A stretch of DNA of 64,000 nt from Mesotaenium endlicherianum (Eukaryota; Streptophyta; Zygnematophyceae; Zygnematales; Mesotaeniaceae). A program made the position numbers and the translations under genes. The DNA lies in contig WELA01003621.1 in the NCBI GenBank assembly GCA_009602735.1, positions 1-64,000 of the forward strand, read 5' to 3'. Under the pieces are notes generated by a model. The model was not told the origin of the DNA. It saw nothing but the letters and a program-made list of their open reading frames with translations, and did not search any database. Below, in pieces: positions 36,066 to 44,369 of this stretch; the first letter of the stretch is position 1, and each line of letters begins with the position of its first letter.

Positions 36066-36722
36066 ATGCTATCGCATACTGAAGAGAATTATCTCAAAGC
36101 ACTGTTCCACCTTACGTCGGAAATCACCGGTAAATCCGAGGCGGGAACCAACGAGTTGGCAACTACACTGAATGTGAAACCTGCTACCGCCAATGATATG
36201 CTCAAAAAGCTGAAAGAGAAAAAACTCATCAGCTATGAGAAATACGGGAAGACTTCACTGACCGCTACCGGGAAAAAACAGGCTATACAGATCATACGCA
36301 AGCACCGGCTCTGGGAAACTTTCCTGTATGAAAAATTAGAATTCACCTGGGATGAAGTGCATGAAGTGGCCGAACAGTTAGAGCATATCCAATCATCCAA
36401 ACTGATAGAAAAGCTGGAAAAATTCCTGAATTACCCTGAAGTCGATCCCCACGGCGACTCCATTCCGAATGCCAATGGAGAAATGAAAACCAGGGCCCGG
36501 AAAACTTTAACGCAGGTTCCTGTTGGCAAAACCTGTAAGCTTGTTACCGTAAAAGATGGCAGTGCTTCTTTTCTGCAATATGTAATGAAAGTGGGGCTCG
36601 GACTCAGCAGTAAAATAAAAGTAGTGACCCGCCAGGATTTCGATGGCACGATGGAGATTGAAGTGGATGGAAAGAAATCGAGCGTCAGTCAGAAATTTGC
36701 CGATAACCTTTACGTCGTGTAA
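36066..36722 (+). CDS. DtxR/MntR-family metal-dependent repressor
   Basis: A 218-residue DtxR-type regulator: winged-helix DNA-binding domain (1-72), helical dimerisation and metal-binding domain (about 73-140; LWETFLYEKLEFTWDEVHEVAEQLEHI) and a C-terminal FeoA/SH3-like domain (about 150-218). Metal-loaded members repress iron- or manganese-uptake genes. It is divergent from the TonB receptor, the likely target. Whether it senses Fe or Mn cannot be decided from these residues. Confidence 0.9.
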   Translation: MLSHTEENYLKALFHLTSEITGKSEAGTNELATTLNVKPATANDMLKKLKEKKLISYEKYGKTSLTATGKKQAIQIIRKHRLWETFLYEKLEFTWDEVHEVAEQLEHIQSSKLIEKLEKFLNYPEVDPHGDSIPNANGEMKTRARKTLTQVPVGKTCKLVTVKDGSASFLQYVMKVGLGLSSKIKVVTRQDFDGTMEIEVDGKKSSVSQKFADNLYVV

Positions 36723-36754
36723 CTACGCCCTTATCTACCCTCAAATAAATAGTA

Positions 36755-38947
36755 TTGAAGAATTTTATTGTTGCTACCCTGCTGTTATTTATTGTATTGT
36801 CATCTGTTGCGCAGAAGAAAAATGCCACTTACCGTTTACATATCCGTGAAACAAATGCATCAATTAAGATCGATGGTGTGATGGATGAGGCCTGGTTGCA
36901 GGCAGAACCAGCCTCACATTTTTCCATGGTATTACCCATGGATACCAGTTATGCGCGGGTAACCACAGAAGTCCGCATGACCTACGACAGCCGCAATTTG
37001 TACATCATAGCCATTTGCAATAAAGCATTGCCAGGCCCGAATATGGTAGAATCGCTCCGGAGAGATTTTAGTTTTGTGAAGAATGACAACTTTATTTTTT
37101 TCATAGACCCTTTTGATGATCAAACCAACGGCTTCACTTTTGGCGCCAATGCTGCGGGAGCGCAATGGGATGGTTCTATGTATGAAGGGGGAAAAGTAGA
37201 TCTGAACTGGGATAACAAATGGGTATCCGCCGTAAAGGATTATGACGACAAATGGATCTTTGAAGCCGCCATCCCTTTTACTTCGATGCGGTATAAAAAA
37301 GGAATAACAGAATGGGGCATTAATTTCAGCCGCAATGACCTGAAGACAACAGAAAAATCGAGCTGGACACCCATTCCACGACAATTCCCTACTGCTTCCT
37401 TAGCTTATACAGGCGTACTCGTATGGGACAAACCGCCGCCCGCACCGGGAATGAATGTATCTGTTATTCCTTATATTTTAAGCAGCGCATCCAAAGATTA
37501 TTCAGCACAAAGCAAGACGGAATATAAACAGGAAGTGGGCGTGGATGCAAAAATTGGTGTTACGTCTTCCCTCAACCTAGATCTCACCATTCATCCCGAT
37601 TTTTCGCAGGTGGAGGTAGACAAGCAGGTAACCAATCTTAGCCGGTTTGAATTATTTTTCCCGGAAAAAAGGCAGTTTTTCCTGGAGAACAATGACCTGT
37701 TCGCCAATTTTGGCTATGCAAACATCCGTCCTTTTTTCTCCCGGCGGATTGGCCTGGGTATGCCCATCAATTTAGGTGCACGCCTGAGTGGTAAACTCAG
37801 CAAGGACTGGCGCCTTGGCCTGATGGACGTTCAAACAGCAGCAGTGGAGGAAAAAGGGCTGCCGGCGCAGAACTTTGCAGTAGTGTCGCTGCAACGGAAA
37901 GTGTTTAAAAGATCCAATATCGGGTTGATCTATGTTGATAAGACATCTATGAACTATCATCCTGGTAATGATTCCGGCAAAACAATCTATTCGCAATACA
38001 ACAGGAATATTGGGTTGGAATATAACCTGGCTTCTTCCAGTAACCTGTGGACAGGCAAAGCCTTTGTTATGCGCTCGTTCAGTCCCGGCGCACAGGGTAA
38101 CAGCATGGCGCACGCAGCTCACCTGTTATACAACAGCCGAAAATGGAACATACTCTGGCAACATGAATATGTAGGCAATGGCTTCAATGCAGAAGTGGGT
38201 TATGTACCGAGAACGGGATATATTAAAGTCAGCCCCCAGGTAACCAGGTATTTCTTCCCACGGAGCGGCCATATACTCAGTCATGGCCTGCAAGCCAATA
38301 CTACCTATTATTTCAATGAACAGTTTCACCAGACAGACAATGAGAACATGCTGTCTTACCAGCTCACTTTCCGCAACCGTATTGTTTTAACAGGATCGGC
38401 TATACATGATTATGTTGAATTATTAAGACCATTTGATCCAACCAATACAGGAAAAGATTCACTTGCTAAAGGCACAAAACATACCTGGAACACCGCGGGA
38501 CTTGACCTGGTATCCCAGCCCCAGCAATTATTTACGTATTCGATAGCCCTACGGTACGGTGGTTATTTTGCCGATGGGACACGGTTCACCATGAATACTG
38601 AAATAGGTTATCGCTTTCAGCCTTATATAAGTCTTGCGCTCAGCACCAGCTATGACGACCTTCATTTACCACAGCCATGGGGACATACCGCTTTTTTTCT
38701 CGCCGGACCAAAAGTGGATATTACCATGACGAATAAATTATTTTTTACCACGTATTTACAATACAACGAACAGCAAAAAAATATCAATTTTAACGCAAGG
38801 TTTCAATGGCGTTACCAACCTGCTTCGGATCTTTTTATTGTTTATACCGACAATTATTATCCGGCGCCTTTTTTTGTAAAGAACAGGGCGCTGGTATTAA
38901 AGCTGAATTATTGGTGGAACATGGTCAGGACAAAGAAAAGCGCTTAG
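36755..38947 (+). CDS. DUF5916 / CBM9-like outer-membrane protein
   Basis: The 730-residue protein has a signal peptide (1-19, LSSVAQ), an N-terminal carbohydrate-binding family 9-like domain (about 28-220; IDGVMDEAWLQAEPASHF) and a C-terminal DUF5916 region predicted to form a beta-barrel. Translation probably begins at the TTG at 36755, which alone gives the complete signal peptide. The family is widespread in Bacteroidota and of unknown function. It lies 32 bases downstream of the DtxR-family gene, so it may share that transcript. Confidence 0.82.
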   Translation: MKNFIVATLLLFIVLSSVAQKKNATYRLHIRETNASIKIDGVMDEAWLQAEPASHFSMVLPMDTSYARVTTEVRMTYDSRNLYIIAICNKALPGPNMVESLRRDFSFVKNDNFIFFIDPFDDQTNGFTFGANAAGAQWDGSMYEGGKVDLNWDNKWVSAVKDYDDKWIFEAAIPFTSMRYKKGITEWGINFSRNDLKTTEKSSWTPIPRQFPTASLAYTGVLVWDKPPPAPGMNVSVIPYILSSASKDYSAQSKTEYKQEVGVDAKIGVTSSLNLDLTIHPDFSQVEVDKQVTNLSRFELFFPEKRQFFLENNDLFANFGYANIRPFFSRRIGLGMPINLGARLSGKLSKDWRLGLMDVQTAAVEEKGLPAQNFAVVSLQRKVFKRSNIGLIYVDKTSMNYHPGNDSGKTIYSQYNRNIGLEYNLASSSNLWTGKAFVMRSFSPGAQGNSMAHAAHLLYNSRKWNILWQHEYVGNGFNAEVGYVPRTGYIKVSPQVTRYFFPRSGHILSHGLQANTTYYFNEQFHQTDNENMLSYQLTFRNRIVLTGSAIHDYVELLRPFDPTNTGKDSLAKGTKHTWNTAGLDLVSQPQQLFTYSIALRYGGYFADGTRFTMNTEIGYRFQPYISLALSTSYDDLHLPQPWGHTAFFLAGPKVDITMTNKLFFTTYLQYNEQQKNINFNARFQWRYQPASDLFIVYTDNYYPAPFFVKNRALVLKLNYWWNMVRTKKSA

Positions 38948-38971
38948 TAGTAAACAAACACCCTATGTTCA

Positions 38972-39727
38972 ATGATTAGTATACTTTCCTTTTATTCTTT
39001 TACCGAATGGTTCCTGATCTTTCTGGCTTCTTTTATCATAGGGCTCAGCAAAGCCGGCCTGAAAGGAGTAGATATGTTGAGCGTTACTTTAATGGCGTTT
39101 GTTTTTGGAAGCAAATCATCTACAGGAATTGTTTTACCACTTCTTTGTTTGGCAGATATTGCAGCGGTAAGGTATTATAATCGCCACGCACAGTGGAAAC
39201 ATTTTTGGAAATTGGTTCCCTGGATGATAATAGGAATATTGATAGGTGTATATATAGGAAAGGAAATGAATGAAATCCTTTTTCGTAAAATAATGGCAGC
39301 GATCATTTTGCTGACCATCGTGATTGTTGTGCTGATGGAATATCGTAAATCAACGCAGGTGCCGCAACATCCGATGTTTGCTGTAAGCACAGGCCTGGCT
39401 GCAGGATTAACTACGATGTTGGGAAACCTGGCCGGTGCATTTGCCAATCTTTACTTCCTGGCCATGCGGATGCCAAAAAATGATTTTATTGGTACGGCAG
39501 CCTGGATCTTCCTCTTCATGAATCTTTTCAAATTGCCATTCCAGGTCTTCTTCTGGCATAATATCAATATACATAGCTTACAAACAGACCTGGTGCTCAT
39601 TCCGGCGCTGGCCCTGGGTTTTTGGCTGGGTTTACGTATTGTTGACAGGATACGAGACGAGCAATACCGGAAACTGGTGATCCTTTTAACCCTGATTGGC
39701 TCTGTTTTAATGCTATTCAAACGATAA
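38972..39727 (+). CDS. TauE/SafE family membrane transporter
   Basis: The 251-residue integral membrane protein has about eight hydrophobic helices in two repeats, each with the family's glycine-rich turns (SFIIGLSKAGLKGVDML and STGLAAGLTTMLGNLAGA). Such proteins export sulfite, sulfoacetate or other organosulfur anions. It is 24 bases downstream of the DUF5916 gene and probably co-transcribed. The substrate is unknown. Confidence 0.88.
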   Translation: MISILSFYSFTEWFLIFLASFIIGLSKAGLKGVDMLSVTLMAFVFGSKSSTGIVLPLLCLADIAAVRYYNRHAQWKHFWKLVPWMIIGILIGVYIGKEMNEILFRKIMAAIILLTIVIVVLMEYRKSTQVPQHPMFAVSTGLAAGLTTMLGNLAGAFANLYFLAMRMPKNDFIGTAAWIFLFMNLFKLPFQVFFWHNINIHSLQTDLVLIPALALGFWLGLRIVDRIRDEQYRKLVILLTLIGSVLMLFKR

Positions 39728-39812
39728 TTGTGATCCTGCTTTATAATTTCGGTATCTGTTTTATACCAAATTTGTATCTTTCAATCTCAAGCGCTTAATC
39801 AACCATGGCCAT

Positions 39813-41144
39813 ATGAAAAAAGAAGGAAAAAATAATGTTTCCCGCCGGGCATTTGTGGGTAACACTGCAAAAGCATTGGTAGGTTTTATGATCCTCCCGC
39901 GACATGTATTGGGCGGAAAAAGTCAAACAGGATTACTTTATACTGCTCCAAGCGATATGATCAACCTGGGGTTGATCGGTGGAGGTAAGCAAGGCAAAAT
40001 ATTGTCTTCTTATTTTCTGAAGACAGAACAGGTTCGTTTTGTGGCATTGAGTGAAGTGTACAAAGCCAAAGCCGATCTCACGCTTAAGCAAATAAAAGAC
40101 ACCTATGTTAAGATGCCTCAACTGGGCAATTATGCCGATATAGCAGTGTACAATGATTTCAGGGAATTGCTGGCCCGTAAAGAGGTGGATGCGGTGGTGA
40201 TTGCTACGCCCGATCACTGGCATGCATCGATGGCAGTGCGCGCAGCTGAAGCCGGGAAAGATATTTATTGCGAGAAACCAATGGCGCTTACCGTAAAGGA
40301 AGGAAGGGCCATGGTCAACGCCGCCCGTAAATACAACCGTGTGTTTCAAACAGGAAGCATGCAGCGCTCCTGGTCTGAATTCAGGCAAACGGCAGAACTC
40401 ATCCGTAATGGATATATCGGGCAGATCAAATCGGTAAAAGTGAATGTGGGTCCTCCGCCAAAGCCTTACGATCTTCCTGCAGAACCAATACCGGATGGAC
40501 TGGACTGGAGCAAATGGCTGGGACCGAATGCAACGCCCTCTGTTTTCAATGCAGAATTAGCGCCTCCTGTAACCAAAGACGTATATCCCAACTGGCGCAA
40601 TTACCGCGAATTTGGTGGTGGTATGGTAACCGATTGGGGTGCACACATGTTTGATATTGTACAATGGGCGCTGGACATGGATCATAGTGGCCCGGTAGAA
40701 GTCATTGCACCCGATGACGGGGAGCATCCATTCCTTACTTATAAGTATGCAGGCGGCATCACCATGACACATGAAAAATGGGAATGGGACAATGCCATTC
40801 ATTTTATCGGTACCGAAGGAGAGATCAAAGTTCAACGCGGTAAGCTGGAAACAAATCCTGCTTCGCTGAAAGACCGGGTGATCGGCGCTTCGGAGAAGCA
40901 GGTGTATCATAGCACAGATCATTACAAAGACTTTCTGGATGCCATGCGCAAAAGAACCAAACCTATCTGTGATGTGGAGATCGGACAACGCACTGCATCC
41001 GTATGTAATATCGGCAACATCGCCTATCGTCTTAACCGCAGACTCATCTGGGATCCGGCGAAGGAACAATTCAAGAATGATACCGAGGCCAATACATTAC
41101 TGGGAAGGAAGATGAATAAAGAGTGGGGAATACATATTGCATAA
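39813..41144 (+). CDS. Gfo/Idh/MocA oxidoreductase with Tat-type signal
   Basis: The 443-residue protein starts with a twin-arginine-like sequence (NNVSRRAFVGNTAKALVGFM), then a Rossmann fold (LGLIGGGKQGKILSSYFL) and the EKPMALTVKEG motif with the conserved lysine. The C-terminal sheet domain includes the YREFGGGMVTDWGAHMFD segment typical of the secreted Bacteroidota subgroup. These enzymes act on sugars or sugar-derivatives with bound NAD(P). The presence of TatC in the window fits periplasmic export. Confidence 0.9.
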   Translation: MKKEGKNNVSRRAFVGNTAKALVGFMILPRHVLGGKSQTGLLYTAPSDMINLGLIGGGKQGKILSSYFLKTEQVRFVALSEVYKAKADLTLKQIKDTYVKMPQLGNYADIAVYNDFRELLARKEVDAVVIATPDHWHASMAVRAAEAGKDIYCEKPMALTVKEGRAMVNAARKYNRVFQTGSMQRSWSEFRQTAELIRNGYIGQIKSVKVNVGPPPKPYDLPAEPIPDGLDWSKWLGPNATPSVFNAELAPPVTKDVYPNWRNYREFGGGMVTDWGAHMFDIVQWALDMDHSGPVEVIAPDDGEHPFLTYKYAGGITMTHEKWEWDNAIHFIGTEGEIKVQRGKLETNPASLKDRVIGASEKQVYHSTDHYKDFLDAMRKRTKPICDVEIGQRTASVCNIGNIAYRLNRRLIWDPAKEQFKNDTEANTLLGRKMNKEWGIHIA

Positions 41145-41158
41145 ACGTCGATTGGCTA

Positions 41159-41497
41159 TTATAAATCCAATACGATAGCAATATTTCGTTTCAACTCATC
41201 AACCTGATGTGGGGTAAGTCTCCCTAATTTTTGGATCAATCGCTTATTATCAATGGACCGGATTTGATCTATCAGTACATCGCTCAACTTGTCCAACTGA
41301 CCCTTTTTAAGATGTACTCTTAACAACTCAAGTTCCGGCTGCACATTGGTTGTAACAGGGCAAATAAGAGTAGATAAATGCGTGCCATTTAATAAATCGG
41401 TTTGAATAATTACAACAGGGCGCACTTTTCCCGCTTCCGTACCCTTTGACGGGTTCAGGTCTGCAAGCCAAATGTCGTATTGTTTAATCTTTATCAC
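41159..41497 (-). CDS. MazF/PemK-type toxin of a TA pair
   Basis: The 112-residue protein has the PemK/MazF fold: IWLADLNPSKGTEAGKVRPVVII at the N-terminus, a central strand ending LICPVTTN, and DQIRSIDNKRLIQKLGRL with the conserved acidic residue near the active site. It appears complete and of usual length. MazF-type proteins are mRNA endoribonucleases; the cleavage site is not predictable. It overlaps the upstream antitoxin gene by 14 bases. It opens the AT-rich island and is convergent with the Gfo/Idh gene. Confidence 0.88.
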   Translation of the reverse strand: MIKIKQYDIWLADLNPSKGTEAGKVRPVVIIQTDLLNGTHLSTLICPVTTNVQPELELLRVHLKKGQLDKLSDVLIDQIRSIDNKRLIQKLGRLTPHQVDELKRNIAIVLDL

Positions 41498-41714
41498 TCA
41501 ATTTTTCAAATTCCCGTAAGATACTTAAAGAGTCTTTGGCTGCTGTTTTCGATTCTTTTGCAAGTTTTTTCTTTAATAGCTTTCTTTTATTAAAGAGATT
41601 ATAAAGACTTACTGCATCGTTGATATAACGATTCCTTGCCAGTTTAAGCTCGAAAGTGATTTTCTCAGTTTCATCAAATATTTCGTCATCCAATTTGAGA
41701 GAAAGCGTTTTCAT
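41484..41714 (-). CDS. Ribbon-helix-helix-type antitoxin
   Basis: The 76-residue product starts with a beta strand (TLSLKLDDEIF) followed by two amphipathic helices (ETEKITFELKLARNRYINDAV), the ribbon-helix-helix pattern, and a Lys-rich then acidic C-terminal tail that would wrap the toxin. It is first in the operon, overlaps the toxin gene by 14 bases and has a candidate autoregulatory operator 21 bases upstream. It is unrelated in length or motif to classical MazE. Confidence 0.8.
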   Translation of the reverse strand: MKTLSLKLDDEIFDETEKITFELKLARNRYINDAVSLYNLFNKRKLLKKKLAKESKTAAKDSLSILREFEKLSDKD

Positions 41715-41734
41715 AGTATAACCTTTTTCTAAAG

Positions 41735-41755
41735 GTATATACTATTTGTATATAC
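41735..41755. promoter_or_regulatory. Candidate TA autoregulatory operator
   Basis: Two copies of the self-complementary octamer GTATATAC lie at 41735-41742 and 41748-41755, 13 bp apart start to start, just upstream of the antitoxin start. Ribbon-helix-helix antitoxins usually bind two adjacent short palindromic sites in their own promoter. Confidence 0.55.
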
Positions 41756-41773
41756 TCAAAATTATTACTCACA

Positions 41774-41920
41774 TCAGAAAAATGATATACCATCCCTTTC
41801 AATTTCTTCAGAAATGAAGGTATTCTTTTCTACAAGATTGCTGGTACGCACAAATACGTAATCTGCGCCATCTGCTACCCATTTTATAGAGCACAGTTGA
41901 CTCCTATAAACCCGATATGA
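41774..41920 (-). pseudogene. C-terminal gene remnant, possibly MNT nucleotidyltransferase
   Basis: The minus strand holds about 48 open codons with good protein character; the end reads ADGADYVFVRTSNLVEKN and then EEIERDGISFF. This resembles the C-terminus of small MNT-type nucleotidyltransferases, which often end in a Glu/Arg-Asp/Glu-Gly-hydrophobic tail. The rest of the gene is absent. It is a fossil fragment within the island and the assignment is uncertain. Confidence 0.35.
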
Positions 41921-41931
41921 TCATGCAGTTG

Positions 41932-42020
41932 CTTCCTGATTTTTGGATTAATCGTTTATTATCAATGGATCGAATTTGATCTACCAGTACATCGCTTAAT
42001 TTGTCCAGCTGATCCTTTTT
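41932..42020 (-). pseudogene. MazF/PemK toxin gene fossil
   Basis: About 85-90 bases are close to 88% identical, by eye, to part of the intact toxin gene at about 41220-41310, in the same orientation. The rest of a gene is missing, so it is a broken fragment of a second copy. Most differences are transitions, suggesting a diverged duplicate or relative rather than a very recent copy. Confidence 0.7.
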
Positions 42021-42023
42021 GAT

Positions 42024-43862
42024 TTAATTAAATGTCAGATTCTGCCACATGGAGAAATAATTACCCCTCAAATTAATTAAATCAGCATGTGTTCCTTGTT
42101 CGACAAGCCTCCCTTCCCACAATAAAAGGATTTGATCAGCATTTCGAATAGTAGAAAGTCTGTGAGCTATAATAATGATTGTTTTGCCTTGTTGTTTATA
42201 CCATTCTAATGTCGCCTGTACCTTTTCTTCACTTATAGGGTCCAAAGAAGAAGTTGCCTCATCTAAAATTAAAATTTCAGGGTTTCGATATATTGCTCGC
42301 GCAATAGCTAAACGCTGACGCTGTCCTCCCGAAAGGTCAGCTCCATTTTCATTTAAAATTGTTCCATACGTTGCAGGGAGTTTCTCAACAAAATCTTGAA
42401 TACCAAGCAAGTGTGATAAAGCTAAAATTCTCTGCATGTCCGGTTCGAAGTCACCAACTGCTATGTTTTCAATAATAGTTCCTGCAAATAAATCAACTTG
42501 TTGTGGCACTACTGCAATTCTCTCACGCAAACTTCTATTATTAATATATCTAAGGTCATTTCCTCCAATAGTAATATGCCCTTCTTTGGGTTGATATAAA
42601 TTTTGCAATAAAGAGAGTAGTGTTGACTTGCCGCTACCACTTTCACCCATAATTGCTGTTGTCAGCCCTTTTTTTATAACCAGATTAAGTTCTTCAAAAA
42701 CAACATTTCGGGTTCCATATCTAAAACTTACATTTGTAAATTTTATATCTCCGATAAGCTCTGGAGTCAAGTCTATTTTAGATTCATTCGAGGATTCTGT
42801 TTCTAGGTCTATAATCTCAAATAAACGATCTGCAGCAATAAGTGCTTCTTGCATATTCTTATTTGCACTGATAAGAGAAGCTGCTGGTCCTGTAAAATAT
42901 CCGATTAAAGCATAAAACGACAATAACTCCCCTGGAGTAAGTTCACGGTTAATTACATAGTAACAGCCCATCCAAAGAATTATAATTGTAAAAATCTTGG
43001 TCACAAAGTCAGATGTTGTACCAAGATATATGCCTTTTATACTGCTTTTGTAGATACTTTGCAAAAGAGTAGTGAATTTGTTTTCTGTTTTGATATTGGC
43101 GTGAGATTCCAACCCAAATCGTTTGATTGTTCCTATAGCATTTAAGCTTTCTACTAGCTGAGTCTCCAGATCGGCACTATTCTCCATCAGCGTTCTTTGC
43201 CATTTTTTATTAACCTTATTACTAATCCAATAAATTAATAAATAAATTGGGATTATTGTGGTAATAATAATTGCAAGTTTCCAATAATAAAAAAACATTA
43301 AGCAAACAGAAAAACTAACAATTAAACAATTCACGATTATATTCGACGCTATATCATTGATAAATATCCTGATCTTGACTGCATCATTTACGCGACTAAT
43401 AATTTCGCCAACTCTCATCGTATCAAAAAAACGCTGAGGGAGTTGTAATAAATGTTTATAATATCCTAAAATAAGTCTGGCATCTATATATTGCCCTGTC
43501 TGAAGGCCGAGTATTGTTTTAAAACAACCAATGAACATTTGAAATAACAATAAAAATATCATCGTGACACTCAATAAATTTAACAACCGGTGGTTGCCTT
43601 CTGGAATTACAAAGTCTATGATTTTTTGCACATAAACTGAGGTGGCTAAACCCATAATTGTGTAAACAATAGCACCTAATAATGCCTGAAACATAATACC
43701 CTTGTGTGGCTGAATAAGCTGCCAAAACCTAATAGAATTAGTAGTTACGGAGTTTGTTTTTGTAAAGTCTTCTTCGGGCAGTAATAAAATAATTATTCCT
43801 GACCATTCATTTAAAAAATCTTCGGTTGTTTTCTTATAGATGCTTCCATCAGCCGGGTCCAT
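42024..43862 (-). CDS. ABC exporter with residual C39 peptidase domain
   Basis: The 612-residue protein has only the last part of a C39 peptidase domain (residues 1-33; DPADGSIYKKTTEDFLNEWSG), then a six-helix membrane domain (about 50-340) and an ATPase domain with Walker A GESGSGKS (406-413), signature LSGGQ (510-514), Walker B LILDEA and the H-loop His567. Full peptidase-containing ABC transporters export double-glycine-leader peptides and remove the leader; the catalytic Cys and His parts are absent here. It may export without cleaving, or be decaying. It is AT-rich, downstream of a GG-leader peptide gene. Confidence 0.85.
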   Translation of the reverse strand: MDPADGSIYKKTTEDFLNEWSGIIILLLPEEDFTKTNSVTTNSIRFWQLIQPHKGIMFQALLGAIVYTIMGLATSVYVQKIIDFVIPEGNHRLLNLLSVTMIFLLLFQMFIGCFKTILGLQTGQYIDARLILGYYKHLLQLPQRFFDTMRVGEIISRVNDAVKIRIFINDIASNIIVNCLIVSFSVCLMFFYYWKLAIIITTIIPIYLLIYWISNKVNKKWQRTLMENSADLETQLVESLNAIGTIKRFGLESHANIKTENKFTTLLQSIYKSSIKGIYLGTTSDFVTKIFTIIILWMGCYYVINRELTPGELLSFYALIGYFTGPAASLISANKNMQEALIAADRLFEIIDLETESSNESKIDLTPELIGDIKFTNVSFRYGTRNVVFEELNLVIKKGLTTAIMGESGSGKSTLLSLLQNLYQPKEGHITIGGNDLRYINNRSLRERIAVVPQQVDLFAGTIIENIAVGDFEPDMQRILALSHLLGIQDFVEKLPATYGTILNENGADLSGGQRQRLAIARAIYRNPEILILDEATSSLDPISEEKVQATLEWYKQQGKTIIIIAHRLSTIRNADQILLLWEGRLVEQGTHADLINLRGNYFSMWQNLTFN

Positions 43863-43911
43863 AATAGTAATATACTTCTTTGAAGCCTTTTAGGTTTAAT
43901 TCCTGTTTCAT
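43849..43911 (-). pseudogene. 20-codon orphan start, possible precursor-peptide fossil
   Basis: A short open frame beginning MKQELNLKGF lies just upstream of, and overlaps, the exporter start. Its opening resembles that of Bacteroidota leader peptides, so it may be the fossil start of a second precursor peptide gene. It looks broken and there is no support for a functional product. Confidence 0.3.
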
Positions 43912-43922
43912 AGCATTCTGTT

Positions 43923-44111
43923 TTATGTGTTATTATTTTTTTTTATTACTAGCATTATGAAAAAGATAATCATTGCAACTCTAAATACAATAAGTAATAT
44001 CTTAGTTGATATTGCATAATTGCTGTTTTGAAAAACTTGGTACAATGAATATCCGTTATCTATTGCTAGTAGAAAGAAAATGAATCGTAATAAAGTGCTT
44101 GAAGTCTTCAT
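43923..44111 (-). CDS. Small two-helix membrane protein, possible immunity protein
   Basis: The 62-residue product has two hydrophobic helices (about 7-24 and 36-57) and a Lys/Asn-rich tail. It lies 39 bases downstream of the double-glycine peptide and upstream of the exporter. Small basic two-helix membrane proteins in this position often protect the producer against its own bacteriocin. That role is inferred only from position, size and topology; no named immunity family is recognised. Confidence 0.6.
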   Translation of the reverse strand: MKTSSTLLRFIFFLLAIDNGYSLYQVFQNSNYAISTKILLIVFRVAMIIFFIMLVIKKNNNT

Positions 44112-44150
44112 TAAAACATAGTTTTAAAATAACCTACATCGAAAAATAAT

Positions 44151-44369
44151 TTAATTTCTCGGTTGATATGCATTCCAACCATCAACTATGCCTCTGCCTA
44201 ATGAATATGCAGTATCTATTGCTGCTGCTGCTAAAATAGTACCGACCGTACCTGTTGTTAGCACAGCGGCAACTTTAGTCCAGAAGCTTCCTCCGTTTGT
44301 TGTTATCAATTCATTTTCGGAAAGAGCAGTAAGCTCCATTCTTTTCAAATCAATACTTTGCTGTTTCAT
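44151..44369 (-). CDS. Double-glycine leader peptide, class II bacteriocin-like
   Basis: The 72-residue precursor has a leader (residues 1-27) with the typical hydrophobic spacing LTALSENELITTNGG ending in Gly26-Gly27. The predicted 45-residue mature part is small-residue rich, with an Ala-rich helix, an AxxxA (49-53) and a GxxxG (59-63), features of class II membrane-active bacteriocins. It is the first gene of the AT-rich cluster and is followed by a small membrane protein and an ABC exporter. It appears whole. Signalling peptide is an alternative role. Only one such peptide is seen. Confidence 0.75.
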   Translation of the reverse strand: MKQQSIDLKRMELTALSENELITTNGGSFWTKVAAVLTTGTVGTILAAAAIDTAYSLGRGIVDGWNAYQPRN

